Part shown: positions 1-10,511 of the stretch, piece by piece
Position numbering within the stretch: position 1 is the stretch's first letter
Layout: every line of letters begins with the position of its first letter
Source: Rhizophagus irregularis
Lineage: Eukaryota; Glomeromycota; Glomeromycetes; Glomerales; Glomeraceae
DNA: 64,000 nt
Direction of reading: 5' to 3'
Assembly (NCBI RefSeq): GCF_026210795.1
Contig: NC_089450.1
Span: 1,736,001-1,800,000 of the forward strand
Notes under the pieces: model-generated
Told to the model about the DNA's origin: nothing
Seen by the model: only the letters and a program-made list of their open reading frames with translations
Database searches by the model: none
Position numbers and translations under genes: made by a program

Positions 1-860
1 TTAATATATTATTTATTTAATGCTTATACTCTTTATTTTATATTTAATAATTAGTTATAATTTTACCAATTAAAATTAAAAAATTATTTTAATAATAAAA
101 TTAATATACTTATAATTAATAAAAAATAATTAAAATAATTATATAATTTTTTATAAATATAAAAAAAATTTTAAAAGTATTTTTTTTAAAAAAACTTTTA
201 AATATAAATTATATTTAGTAAAATAAAATTAAATGTATTAATAAATTCTTAAAAAATTAATAATAAAATGATTAAAAAATATATAATATACTTATAATTA
301 ATAAGAAATAATTAAATTAATTATATAATTTTTTATAAATATAAAAATTTTTTTTTATATATTTAATAATAGTATTAATGTATTATTTATTTAATACTTA
401 TACCCTTTATTTTATATTTAATAATTAGTTATAATTTTACCTAATAAAAAATAATTAAAATAATTATATAATTTTTTATAAATTTTTTTTTAAAGCATTT
501 TTTTAAAAAAAACTTTTAAATATAAAATTATATTTAATAAATAAAATCAAATATATTAATAAATTTTCAAAAAAACATATAATATACTTATAATTCATAA
601 AAAACAATTAAAATAATTATATAATTTTTTTATAAATATAAAAATTTTTTTTTAAAAAAATCAGAAAAAAAGTGATAAATTTTAAAAGTATTTTTTTTAA
701 AAAAAACAAACTTTTAAATATAATAATTTATATATTTAATAATAGTATTAATGATGTATTATTTATTAATACTTATACTTTTTATACTTTTTTATCTTTT
801 ATACTATATTTAATAATTAGTTATAATTTTATTAAGCATTTTTTTTATAAAAAACTTTTA
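1..860. repeat. AT-rich tandem satellite, period about 375 bp
   Basis: Nearly pure A/T sequence. The phrase beginning TGTATTATTTATTTAATNC and followed by a TTTATTTTATATTTAATAATTAG stretch recurs near 1-65, 371-440 and 752-835, giving about three copies spaced near 375 bp. The third copy is expanded and more diverged. The 90-codon open frame at 672-944 is an artefact of this composition. I see no gene. This could be pericentromeric or heterochromatic satellite; that is inference. Confidence 0.6.
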
Positions 861-959
861 AACACAAAAACTTTTAAATATAAAATTATATTTAATAAAA
901 AGTTTAATAAAATTTATTTTACAATTATTTTACAATTTATATAAAAAAATAAAATAATA

Positions 960-1620
960 TTTGATAATAAAAAAATCAGAAAATAACAAAAAACTTTTGA
1001 ATATAAAATTATATTTAGTAAAATAATTTAATAAAATTTATTTTACAATTATTTCATAATTTATATAAAAATAAAAGAATATTTGATAATTTATTTTTTA
1101 TTAAATAAAATTTCTTATTTAATAATTTAATAAAATTTATTTTACAATTATTTCATAATTTATATAAAAAATAAAATAATATTTAATAATAATAAAAAAT
1201 CAGAAAATAAAAAGTGATGAATTAAAAAACTTTTAAATATAAAATTACATTTAGTAAAATAATTTAATACAATTATTTCATAGTTCATATAAAAAATAAA
1301 AATAATATTTAATAATAAAAAGATTAGAAAATAAAAAGTGATGAATTTAAAAAACATTTTTTTTAAAAAAAATTTATAATTTATATAAAAATAAAAGAAT
1401 ATTTATTTTTTTATTAAATAAAATTTCTTATTTAATAATTTAATAAAATTTATAATAAAAAAATCAGAAAATAAAGAAAATAAAAAGTAATGAATTTCAA
1501 AAAACATTTTATTTAAAAAAAACTTTTAAATATAAATTTATATTTAGTAAAATAATTTAATAAATTTTATTTTACAATTATTTCATAATTTATATAAAAA
1601 AAAAAAATATTTTCCAAATT
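960..1620. repeat. Second AT-rich tandem repeat block
   Basis: Units carrying ATCAGAAAATAAAAAGTGA, then AACTTTTAAATATAAAATTA and an ACAATTATTTCATAATTTAT stretch, recur at about 960, 1200, 1330 and 1465 with spacing of roughly 110-240 bp. It shares the AACTTTTAAATATAAA phrase with the 1-860 satellite, so the two blocks probably have one origin. No coding signal. Confidence 0.5.
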
Positions 1621-2070
1621 GAATCTATGTAGAATAGAATACACTGGCTGACACAGACTTTTTTAAGTCAGAAATGTTAATTCAAATGGAAGAAAATCTA
1701 ATTATTTAATAAAAAAAAAATCAGAAAATAAAAAGTGATAAATTTCAAAACCATTTTTTTAAAAATATTATAAAATTATAATTATTAAATTTAAAAAAAT
1801 ATAAAAAAACTTGTTATAGTTTAATATATTTTAATTAATTACAAATATATTATTTAAATTATTTTAAAAGGTAAAATTTATACTTGCAATTATAATAAAA
1901 TATTTTAACAAAAAATCACACATTTTTTGCTTATATATTTATATATAAAAAATTAAAAAAATAATTAAATTTATAAAAGTAACATAAATAAACAAATTAA
2001 TTATACATTTATTATTTAATAATATAATTATATTATTTAAATTGTAAAATAAATTAAGGAAATAAAATTT

Positions 2071-2351
2071 GTGCGCACCCGCGCATGTGCGCACCCTCCA
2101 TTTTTGGTAATTTTTATATAGTAAATTTGTCGATCATTATTTATCACGTGACTTTAGTAAAATCCTGATTTTTTTAAATATTCATGCCGCAACTCTTACG
2201 TACATATTATAGAGCCTTAATAATTTATTTACTATGCGTATTTTTGCCTATTCTACAACTTTACTTAATGAGCCATGAAGGGTTTAGAATGTCATTTTTG
2301 ACTTTTATATATAATATATCCATGGGGGTGCGCACATGCGCAGGTGCGCAC
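2071..2351. mobile_element. Short inverted-repeat element (MITE-like), GC-rich termini
   Basis: The left end reads GTGCGCACCCGCGCATGTGC and continues GCACCC. The reverse complement of the right end reads GTGCGCACCTGCGCATGTGC and continues GCACCCCC. This gives a terminal inverted repeat of about 26 bp with one mismatch. AAATTT borders both ends and may be a 6-bp target duplication or part of the repeat. The interior has no ORF and contains TCACGTGAC. The GTGCGCA/TGCGCA words resemble the subterminal words of the hAT element that starts about 400 bp further on, so it could be a non-autonomous relative. Confidence 0.6.
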
Positions 2352-3544
2352 AAATTTTAAACCCATAAATTAATATATATAATAATTTTTATTTATTTTA
2401 TTTAAAAAAATTAAAGTTTATTAAAACTTAAAATAAATGAAAAATAATCATTTATTAAAACTAAAATTTATTATTAAAATTAATAGTAAATTAATTTTTC
2501 TTATTAATATAAAGATTCTAAAAAAATAAATATCATTATTCAAGATTTTAAAGTATTTGGCAGATTTTTGTATTATTATCAGAATTAAAAAAAAGTAAAA
2601 TTAAAATTATAAGTTTATTTTAATTAATTAAATAATAGGATTATAATAGGTAAATTTTTTTTAAAAATTTAAAGATTTAAAATAATACATAAAAACTTGA
2701 TAAATTATTTTATTTAATTATATTAGATATTAAGCAGAAATTCAAAATATAAGCAGTGATATAAATTCAAAAAATTTTTATTGGCGCAAGTGCATATTAT
2801 ACATAAATAGCATATGCGTAAACTTTAAAATCATGTGCGCATTTTCCGCCTAAACAAATTTAAAAAATATGCGCAAAATAAAATTTTATATGTGCTTTAT
2901 ATATAAAAGTAAAATTATGATACGCGCACACAAAAAAATTATTTATTGCAAAAATGTTATTTACAAATGAAAATATTGAAAGTTTACATGATTTACCCTC
3001 CAAAAATGAAATTTACAAATGAATTCTAAGTATTTACAACATTTCCCACCCGCCTTACTTTTAAGTTAATCTAATGATCATATGCTCTTTCAAAATCAAA
3101 GTCTTCTACATCAGAGCCATTAATTAAAATCATCAGATGTTTATTCAAATTTTCTGTACAAAGCTTATTTCGGAACTTTGTTTTAATTAAATTCTGATGT
3201 AAAAAGATTCTTTCTACTATTACATTTGATAGTGGAACGATAAGAGCAATTTCTACCAGTAAGGAAATATTAGGGTAATTATTAATAAAATTGTTATCTA
3301 CATCAAAAATATGTTTCCATATTTCTACAAAATTATAATCCTTATCTGAATAGGATTCTAAATAAAATTTGGCCGAATTCCATTCTTCCAACAGCTTTTC
3401 CTTATCAATAATTCCCGCAAAAATATTACAATCAACTACTTTACTATCTCCATAATAGTTACCTAAAAATTCAATTTCTTTTTGTCCATAAGTTGCCATT
3501 TGTCTTTCTGTTTTAGGAAACAATTTAATATCAAATACACTTAA

Positions 3545-4328
3545 TTGCTAATTCGGTTAAGATCAGCAGTGTCCTACTATGTAAAATTGGGAAAATTAGT
3601 GCAAATAATAAAAATAATTATCATATGATCTAATAATCCAATTTTGATGAACTTTTTTTTGTTCTGTAAGTCTGGATTACCTTTATAAAATAAAAATAAT
3701 TTCATTGAAATTGGACCATTAGGTTGTGAGATAATCACAAAAACATATTTTACTGACAACGATCAGATTCCATTAATAACAAAGTAGACAATTATCTCCC
3801 CTGATTCAGTGATCCAATTTCGATAAACTTTTTTTTGTTATTTAGATCTCAATAATCTCTACATAATAAAAAAATTTTGTCAAAATTGGGCCTCTAGATC
3901 GTGAGATAATTGCGAAAACATATTTTGCTAGACGATTTTTAGATTCATGATATGGCAAAATATATCTTTGTGATTATCTTCTGATCTAGCAGTCCAATAT
4001 TGACAAACTTTTTTTTATTGTAAAGAAGAGGTTAAGACCTAAAAGATAAAAAAAGATTATTGAAATTGGATCACTGAATTAGGAATCAATTCTTTTTTTA
4101 TGATTTACTAAAATTTAGTTATAATAATAATATGAAATACTTTTTCACGATTTTCTTATAATTTAGTATTTCAATTTCAATAAATTTTTTATTTTATTGA
4201 GGAAATCAAGATCTATAAAACAAAAAAAAGTTCATTGAAATTGGATCATTAGATCAAGAGATAATTATTTTCTTTTTTTGCCCCGATTTTACATAGTAAG
4301 ACACTGCCGATCTTAACCGAATTAGCAA
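3545..4328. mobile_element. 784-bp TTAA-flanked MITE nested in the hAT transposase gene
   Basis: Terminal inverted repeats of about 47 bp begin TTGCTAATTCGGTTAAGATC at both ends, with about three mismatches over the full length. TTAA is present on both sides (3541-3544 and 4329-4332). TTAA targets are characteristic of the piggyBac superfamily, but no transposase is present, so the family is inference. The interior consists of four diverged units spaced about 177 bp. Each is a hairpin with arms like CCAATTTTGATGAAC and its complement, at 3638/3701, 3813/3877, 3993/4059 and 4170/4230. Removal with one TTAA restores the hAT reading frame. Confidence 0.85.
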
Positions 4329-5814
4329 TTAAAGCATTATATAAATCAGAATGTGAAAACCTTTCTTGCAATGCTTCAATCATTACTTTTGCATAATCTT
4401 CAATAAAAAAAAGAAAGAGATTCTCGATTAATATTATTACGGTCCATATAATTACGTAAAATAACACCATATGTAGGTTGTACATCAGTACTTCCAATAA
4501 AATATTCGGAAATAGAGTTAATTGCCGTTTTTAAATGAGGTTTAAGATGTGAAAGTGAGACATAATCAGATTGAAAAATATTAATCAACCTTTTCAATAT
4601 TGTTGTTAGATCGGCTAAGAACATAGTAACTATAACAAAATCCTCATTTAATAATGAAAATAAATTCTCAGCTGCCTTATCTCCTGCCAATGAGTCCTTG
4701 TTCAGTGTTGATAAAACTGAATCAATAATTTTATAAAGGTTTCCTACAACATTTGATAGCAAAAGCCATCTAGTTTCAACAGGATTTTGTAATTCTAAAT
4801 TTGGCTCATCGTTTATATCCTATTTAGCAAAAAAAAATTTAAAATTATTAATATTTTTCATGTGTGATATTAGATTATTTATATATATAAATCAACATAC
4901 TATACCTGCATAAGATGTAGCATTTTTTGGCGTTTGTGAGATCGGCTAAAATATGAATAAATTTTATGTAAAATTTTTTCATACTCCTTAAAATATTCAA
5001 CTTTTAAGGAAGCATCTTTGCCTGCTAAATGCAAGCAATGTGCTATACAATGGTTTGATGATATAAACGTATTCAAACTTTTCAGTTTAGCTGACACACC
5101 ACTTCGATGTCCTATATAAATTAATAATTTAAATAATTAGTCAGTTATTAATTAAATTTTTAATAATTAAATTATTTAAAGAAAAATATATGTATAAATT
5201 ACCTGTCATATTAGATGCACCATCCGAACCAAAATGAATTAAAGAATCAAAATTCAAATTTTTTGATTCAAGAAATGACTTTATTTGATTAAAAATATAA
5301 AGAGCGTTGGTTTCTTCTAAGTTAATCATTCCAAGATAACACATATATGGAACATTATTTATCAGATATTTAGCCACAATTGCTAAATGCTTATCATCTG
5401 ATATAGTATTAAATTCATCGATCATTAAACTCCAGTAATTGGAAATATCTAGTTTTTTGAATAAATTTTCCTCAATAACGTTACAAATACTGGATAAAAA
5501 TTCGGTTCCTGAATTATTGTTAGTGTAACTGCCGTATGACGCTTTCATTTTATTTTTTTCATAATATGGTGTTTTAAGGATACACATTTTGTCTGAAGTA
5601 ATATATTCTTCATGATTACGAAATTGGGTTGTAACTAATTCACATAAATTAGGAAATAAATTGATAGGCAGATGATTTTTGGCATAAAAATAAACATTCC
5701 TCATAAGTGATATAATGTTTAATTTGTCAATACCCAACTGTTTCACAAAATTAGTAATAATCCTTGTTTGTTGTGACTTAGAAAGATCTTCTGATTCTTT
5801 ATGCTCTATACATG

Positions 5815-5975
5815 CTGCCCAAATTATTTTGGGATGCCATAATTATAATTTGGGATGCCATAATTCATTCGGTTTATATATAATTTACTATGTAAAGTGC
5901 CAAAATAATTTGGGATGCCATAATTGAATTTGGGATTTTACTTATAATTACGGCAGTCCAAAATAATTTGGGTGG
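5815..5975. mobile_element. 161-bp MITE nested in the hAT transposase gene
   Basis: Ends: CTGCCCAAATTATTTTGG on the left and the complement of CCACCCAAATTATTTTGG on the right. CATG flanks both sides (5811-5814 and 5976-5979). The interior repeats TTTGGGATGCCATAATT three times. If the element is removed so that CATGCATG remains, the transposase frame reads through in phase (NIHACIEHKES), so the insertion post-dates the coding sequence. The GCTGCCCAAATTATTT-type end resembles the ends of the large element at 55533-62433. Confidence 0.75.
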
Positions 5976-6537
5976 CATGTATATTGTGCTCAGCTGTTTT
6001 CACGTGGTTCTTAATACTTTCTAATCGATATTTTTTTGTGCCTACTGCAAATACTGTTTTCCCGTTTCTTTCTCTGCACAAAGAGCAAAATAATATAATT
6101 TTATCCTCTTCTACTTCTTTTTTTAGCCATGGATATATCTTAAACCAGTTTTGATTTGGTTCTTTGCGGACATGAGATCTTTTAGCAGATGCTTGTTCTG
6201 TATCTGATATATCTGAACTAGAAGATAATTCTTCTTGATTTTCTCCTTGATTTTTTTCTTGCGATAAACTTGTTCTTCCTCTTTTCTTATTCATTGATTC
6301 GGTAGAAGGAAAAAAACGTTTTTAAACTATTTTTGCTTTTTTTAGAACTAGACATTGTTGGTGAAAGACAAATAAAGAATTGAAAACAAAAAAAAAATGA
6401 AACAAAAAAAAATCTCGAGGTTTAATACAAGATTATCGAATTACATGGTAATTATTTATTGGATAATCAAATTACACAAAACTGAAATTATTTTATTAAT
6501 TATTAGATGATCAAATTATAATTTATTATACGCATAT

Positions 6538-6634
6538 AGGGCAAATTTTGCACATATGAGACGAATTTTACGCACATGAGGCAAATTCTGCGCATATGAG
6601 GCAAATTTTGCGCACATAAGGCAAATTTTGCGCT
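6538..6634. repeat. Five 20-bp subterminal repeats of the hAT element
   Basis: Five tandem units of about 20 bp follow the consensus GAGGCAAATTTTGCGCACAT, with small changes in each copy. They lie 100-200 bp inside the right end of the hAT element. Position and word composition fit transposase binding sites. Function is inferred from what is known of hAT subterminal repeats. Confidence 0.6.
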
Positions 6635-6735
6635 ATATACGGTGTACACAGAGCGCCAATCATTTTTAACAAAATATGCGCAAATTTAAATTAATGTGCG
6701 CTGCGCATACTGCGCTGATCCAATTTACATCACTG

Positions 6736-7465
6736 TCGGTGACCTTGTTAATAAGGTCAATAATATTAGTGTATTTTCCTGTCAAACCACTTTTGAAGCT
6801 GTATACACTCATTAGAGAATATGTTTATTTATTCTGCAAAAAAAATGGTCATAGTAATCATTCCACTTATTTTTTTTTTGTATAATGATTAATTTTATCA
6901 ATAAATTAAATATTATTATTAAGATTTTAGAAAAAATTCATACAAATTATATTATAAAAATTAAATTCATTTTTTTATTTGGTAATTTTAATGCTCATCC
7001 CAGGTGAAAATCACCAATCACGTGACATCAAATTTTACGTTCCAAAAAAAAAGTTTTTTTTTCATTTTTAATATAAAAAATACACATATTATTTATGTAA
7101 TAAAATGTACAAATAATAATTAATAAAGTAATTACTAAAGTAAACTGTTTTATTAGATAAAAACATGTTTGAATTATATTAAAATGCGTAATTATTTATA
7201 AAAACTGTGAATTACATTAAAAATGCGTAAAAATTATTCTACTGTTCTTTTTCAATCATCCACTCCTCTATTCTTCATTCCTTTATTTGATTTTTCGAAT
7301 TAAAGTTTGACATTATATGCATATGAGTAATCTTTAATATTGATTATAAAAAAACTAAACTGTTCTTAAACCAATTAGATTAACCGTTAGTACAGTAAAA
7401 ATCAAATAAAAAATTGCGTTTTTATGACATTTTAATAATAAAAACAGATTACAGAAGTATAATAT
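6736..7465. other. Non-coding AT-rich stretch
   Basis: No gene or clear repeat. It holds one TCACGTGAC palindrome-containing site (CACGTG at 7019-7024), next to a CCAATCA word. The short open frame at 6676-6885 runs out of the hAT end and has no coding character. Confidence 0.4.
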
Positions 7466-7800
7466 ACCTCTATATTGATCATTTTTCTTAGCATTTGGAC
7501 ATTTTTTCTGATAATAACCAGATTTTCCACATAATAAGCACTTTCGTTGACTTCTTATTTGATTATTAGGTTCATTTAAGTTTTCTTGTATCAGAACTTT
7601 CTTTTTTGATAATTTTATAGCGCTCTTTAATCTCTTTTTTGAGGGTGCTCTAGTACTTCTCTTAAAGGTTTATCTGTTAGATGATTTTCTGCAGCTTGAG
7701 ATCTAAAGTAATGTAAAAAACGTGAGAAATTCCAAGCAGTTTTATTGGATATTTTCAAATTCTTGATAATTGAAGAATTATATTTTGCAGTTAATCATTA
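7466..7800 (-). pseudogene. C-terminal relic of a MULE/FAR1-type transposase (zinc knuckle)
   Basis: Read on the minus strand, about 7750-7660 encodes SRFLHYFRSQAAENH. After a frameshift near 7655 it encodes STRAPSKKRLKSAIKLSKKK, followed by NEPNNQIRSQRKC and a CCHC-type knuckle C-x2-C-x4-Y-x4-C at about 7545-7500. The Y stands where a zinc-binding H is expected. The mix of a SWIM/FAR1-like tail, a basic linker and a terminal zinc knuckle is typical of MULE-class transposases. There is no upstream catalytic domain and the frame is broken, so this is a fragment. Family call is by pattern memory, moderately sure. Confidence 0.5.
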
Positions 7801-8685
7801 TTTTTATCTATAAGATATAAAGTTTTTAAGATTGTTTAAGAAAAAGAGCATTCAAAGTTAATTACGTATTATGACTTGTAAGTCAATTTAAATAAAATTA
7901 CTAATATAAAATTTAACTTTGGCGAATATAAAGATGTATAAATAAAATATTTTGCATCCAAATTGAATAAACCTTGTAATAAGTTACCAAAGAATAAGGA
8001 CTTACAACAGAAGCAGAACCAAGATGTAAATCTGAAGGTAATATTGAAGAATTTGAATGATAAGAAGCAGATGGAAAGATTTTTTGAAAAAACATATTAC
8101 TAAAATAATAAAAACTATGAAAAAAGACTTTGAAGCTAATATTATTATTAGCTGAAATATGAAATTTACTTAATAGACTTGCTAATTAATAGGAAAACTA
8201 GACAAATTAGGAGAGTTATTGGTAGAGTAAATGGAACATTATAGTAGTTATTTCAAATTATTTTACTAATCTCATTTTTCATTTTTATATTTTTATTGGC
8301 TTTTATTTTGTTATTTCTTTTATTTTTTTTTTATTCATTAGTTAGTAGCTATAGGTTTTATGTTGCAATTATACTAGTAAGTCTTAAGGGCATTTAGACG
8401 TAGATTTGGAAGAGGAGAATTTTTCTAAAAAAGGTTAATTATACATTAAATTTATTTCACCAGTCTGAAGTTTCCTTTGATAGTGCACATATGGTTATTC
8501 CGTCATAAATTAATAGGTAGTTTAGGGTTTTATGAAATTAGATGCAATTTTTTTTCACTATATTACTTATATATTAAATTTTAAAATTCTAATAAAAATT
8601 CTTAATATGCTGCAGCCAAAAAAAAAAAGTTTGGTACATTTTACTTTTTTATTTAAAACAAAAAATAAAAAGCATGTAAAGTCAA
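7801..8685. other. Non-coding AT-rich stretch
   Basis: No supported gene. Short open frames at 7913-8095 and 8532-8735 lack any recognisable motif and are in ordinary AT-rich sequence; the latter runs into the element starting at 8690. Confidence 0.4.
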
Positions 8686-8689
8686 TTAA

Positions 8690-9295
8690 TTGCCGGTTTG
8701 CCACTCAACGGTACAAAATGATCAGCAATTTATAATTAATTTTGATGGACTTTTATATATTAAATACTATTGCTTTAGAATGGTGTTTGCACTATCTTAA
8801 AAATACGTCATAACAATATAAATACTTCAAAAATTTGCTAGAAAAAGGTATTACATTACCTGGATGTGTTTTCCAAAACCGGTAGGATTAAGGTGTGCCC
8901 AAAAAAAAAACTAAAAAAGAAAAATAAAAAAATATATATTTTTTTTGTTATTTTGTTAATTTGGTAAAAAAATAATATATATTTTTCAATAGTGTAAAAA
9001 AAAACCTCGTAAAATTTGCAAAATTCGTGTATAAAAAATTTTATCTTAGCTAAAATATAAGGTGGAATGGTGACTTCCTCCAAGGTAAACTTGTTAAATT
9101 CTATATTGAACGATAAAAAAATTTTTTTTTGTGACTTATTTATGTTTAATATTGTTGATTGGTGAGTCATCGTTACATTTAAACGTGACCTTGTGAGACA
9201 AAATCGACATTAAAATATGCCAATTAATGTAATTCATATAAAATCTGCACCAGATCTACAAATTAATTTTGTACCATTGAATGACAGACCGGCAA
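8690..9295. mobile_element. 606-bp TTAA-flanked MITE
   Basis: The left end TTGCCGGTTTGCCACTCAAC matches the complement of the right end (TTGCCGGTCTGTCATTCAAT), and both continue GGTACAAAAT: a TIR of about 30 bp. TTAA flanks both sides (8686-8689 and 9296-9299). The TTGC ends and TTAA flanks match the architecture of the 3545-4328 element, suggesting one superfamily. The 104-codon frame at 8856-9170 lies inside it and looks like composition noise. Confidence 0.75.
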
Positions 9296-10511
9296 TTAAA
9301 TATTTTCAATTTATAAAAGATTCTTTAATCAAAAAATTTAAAGATTTGCAATATATAAATTATTAATTTCAATTTATATCACTCTTTTGAAGTATTTGAA
9401 ATTGATCTTAAAACTGAAGAATATAAAATTTTTGTAAAAGATCTTAAATGGAAATTATCAACTATAAATATTTTCTTTTTATTTGTTATACTTTAATTGT
9501 TTTAATTTGATGTTAACTATTTTAATTAAGTTACATTTATTATTACACAATTATATTAATTGATTAAAAGCAAAATAGCTAAATAGTAAAAAAATATATG
9601 AACAAATTATTAAGCCTGATGATTTTAATAAAAATAAAGTTTTAGTGTCTTTATTAACATCATTTTGAACCTATACTCAATAGAGCTATTTAAAAAATGC
9701 AGTTTTTAAGACCTGTAATTAGATAATAAAGGATCCAATATTAGCAGTTAAAATAACAAGATAAATTAGTAGATTTGAAACAACTAGATATATATAATAT
9801 AGCTATAGCTAGTGTTTTGACTAATTTATGTCTACCATTGATTGGTACCAAGATGGTTTGAATACAACTTTTTTTTTCGGTTTTGTTAAATCACGTGACG
9901 TATTAATTCTGGCCAGAATTAAATGATCGGCATAATAATTTCCTTTTTTGGGATATAGTGAGATTTAAGCAATACACGTCCAATAATCTATATTTGATGA
10001 ATGCTATTAGTATTTTTAATTTGTAATCTGTGAACTATTTCATTAGTCGTTATGAAATCAATGCAGATATGTAAATTAAAATTTATAATTATATCTGCTC
10101 CCAGTGAGAATAATTTAAAAAAAAAAGAATTTATAATTATATTGTAAAGTTATTATTACAAATATTATAAATTTGATCTATTGATAAAAATAGATTATAA
10201 TAGTAAATTTACTTATTTTAGAAAATTTCCATTTTTGTGTTAAACAAAAATCTGTTGTACTAAAAAAAAATGAATTCATTATAAAAAGGGTTATATTTTG
10301 TACATGCGTGTTATAAAAATTACTTATACTAATGATATTCGGTATAACAAGAATTTTTTCATATGTTAATCATCGTATTGTGAAATTCGTATTACAGTAT
10401 GTGATCATATGACTAAAAAAAGATGACTAAATTTTATTTTTTAAAAATTAAATATATTATAATAAAAACAATAAAATAAATTGGTTAATATTGTACATTA
10501 TTAAAATGTGA
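9296..10511. other. Intergenic stretch downstream of the peptide transporter
   Basis: No gene. It contains TCACGTGACG (CACGTG at 9892-9897) and the perfect palindrome TAATTCTGGCCAGAATTA at about 9904-9921. GCCAAAATT/GGCCA words like this also recur in the inverted-repeat elements elsewhere in the window. Confidence 0.4.

Larger units (their letters stand above)
3071..6294 (-). pseudogene. hAT transposase (BED-type zinc finger + DDE + C-terminal dimerisation domain), disrupted
   Basis: The start at 6294 opens a Ser/Glu-rich N-terminus, then a BED-like zinc finger (WFKIYPWL, CSLC, and a later H/H pair in IKNHVKTAEH). The DDE core follows near 5240-5500 (SLMIDEFNTIS and FGSDGASNMTG motifs). An alpha-helical insert spans 4400-5100, and the hAT C-terminal dimerisation motif (VEIALIVPLSNVIVERIF) lies near 3180-3260. 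Introns fit at about 5203-5113 (donor after SNMTG) and 4905-4820. Lesions: a 784-bp MITE at 3545-4328, a 161-bp element at 5815-5975, and a one-base frameshift in a homopolymer near 4410-4430, where two frames both carry the protein. The encoded enzyme cut and pasted its own element; this copy cannot. Family assignment is firm from the motifs. Confidence 0.8.
2754..6735 (-). mobile_element. Decayed hAT-superfamily DNA transposon
   Basis: The element is bounded by CAGTGATATAAATT on the left and AATTTACATCACTG on the right, an imperfect terminal inverted repeat of the CAGTG type usual in hAT elements. Both ends carry many TGCGCA/GCGCAAA words: the left about 2785-2930, the right about 6530-6715. 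Such subterminal words are known binding sites of hAT transposases. It contains one transposase gene on the minus strand, which is broken, and two nested miniature elements at 3545-4328 and 5815-5975. I see no matching 8-bp target duplication at the outer ends, so the ends may be misplaced or rearranged. Confidence 0.65.

Noticed and set aside
1-2040. Mitochondrial DNA insertion
   Set aside because: The extreme A/T content invites the idea, but no mitochondrial gene, rRNA or tRNA fragment is visible and the stretch is tandemly repetitive.
8856-9170. 104-codon minus-strand frame
   Set aside because: Inside the TTAA element 8690-9295; composed of F/K/I runs from T and A homopolymers.
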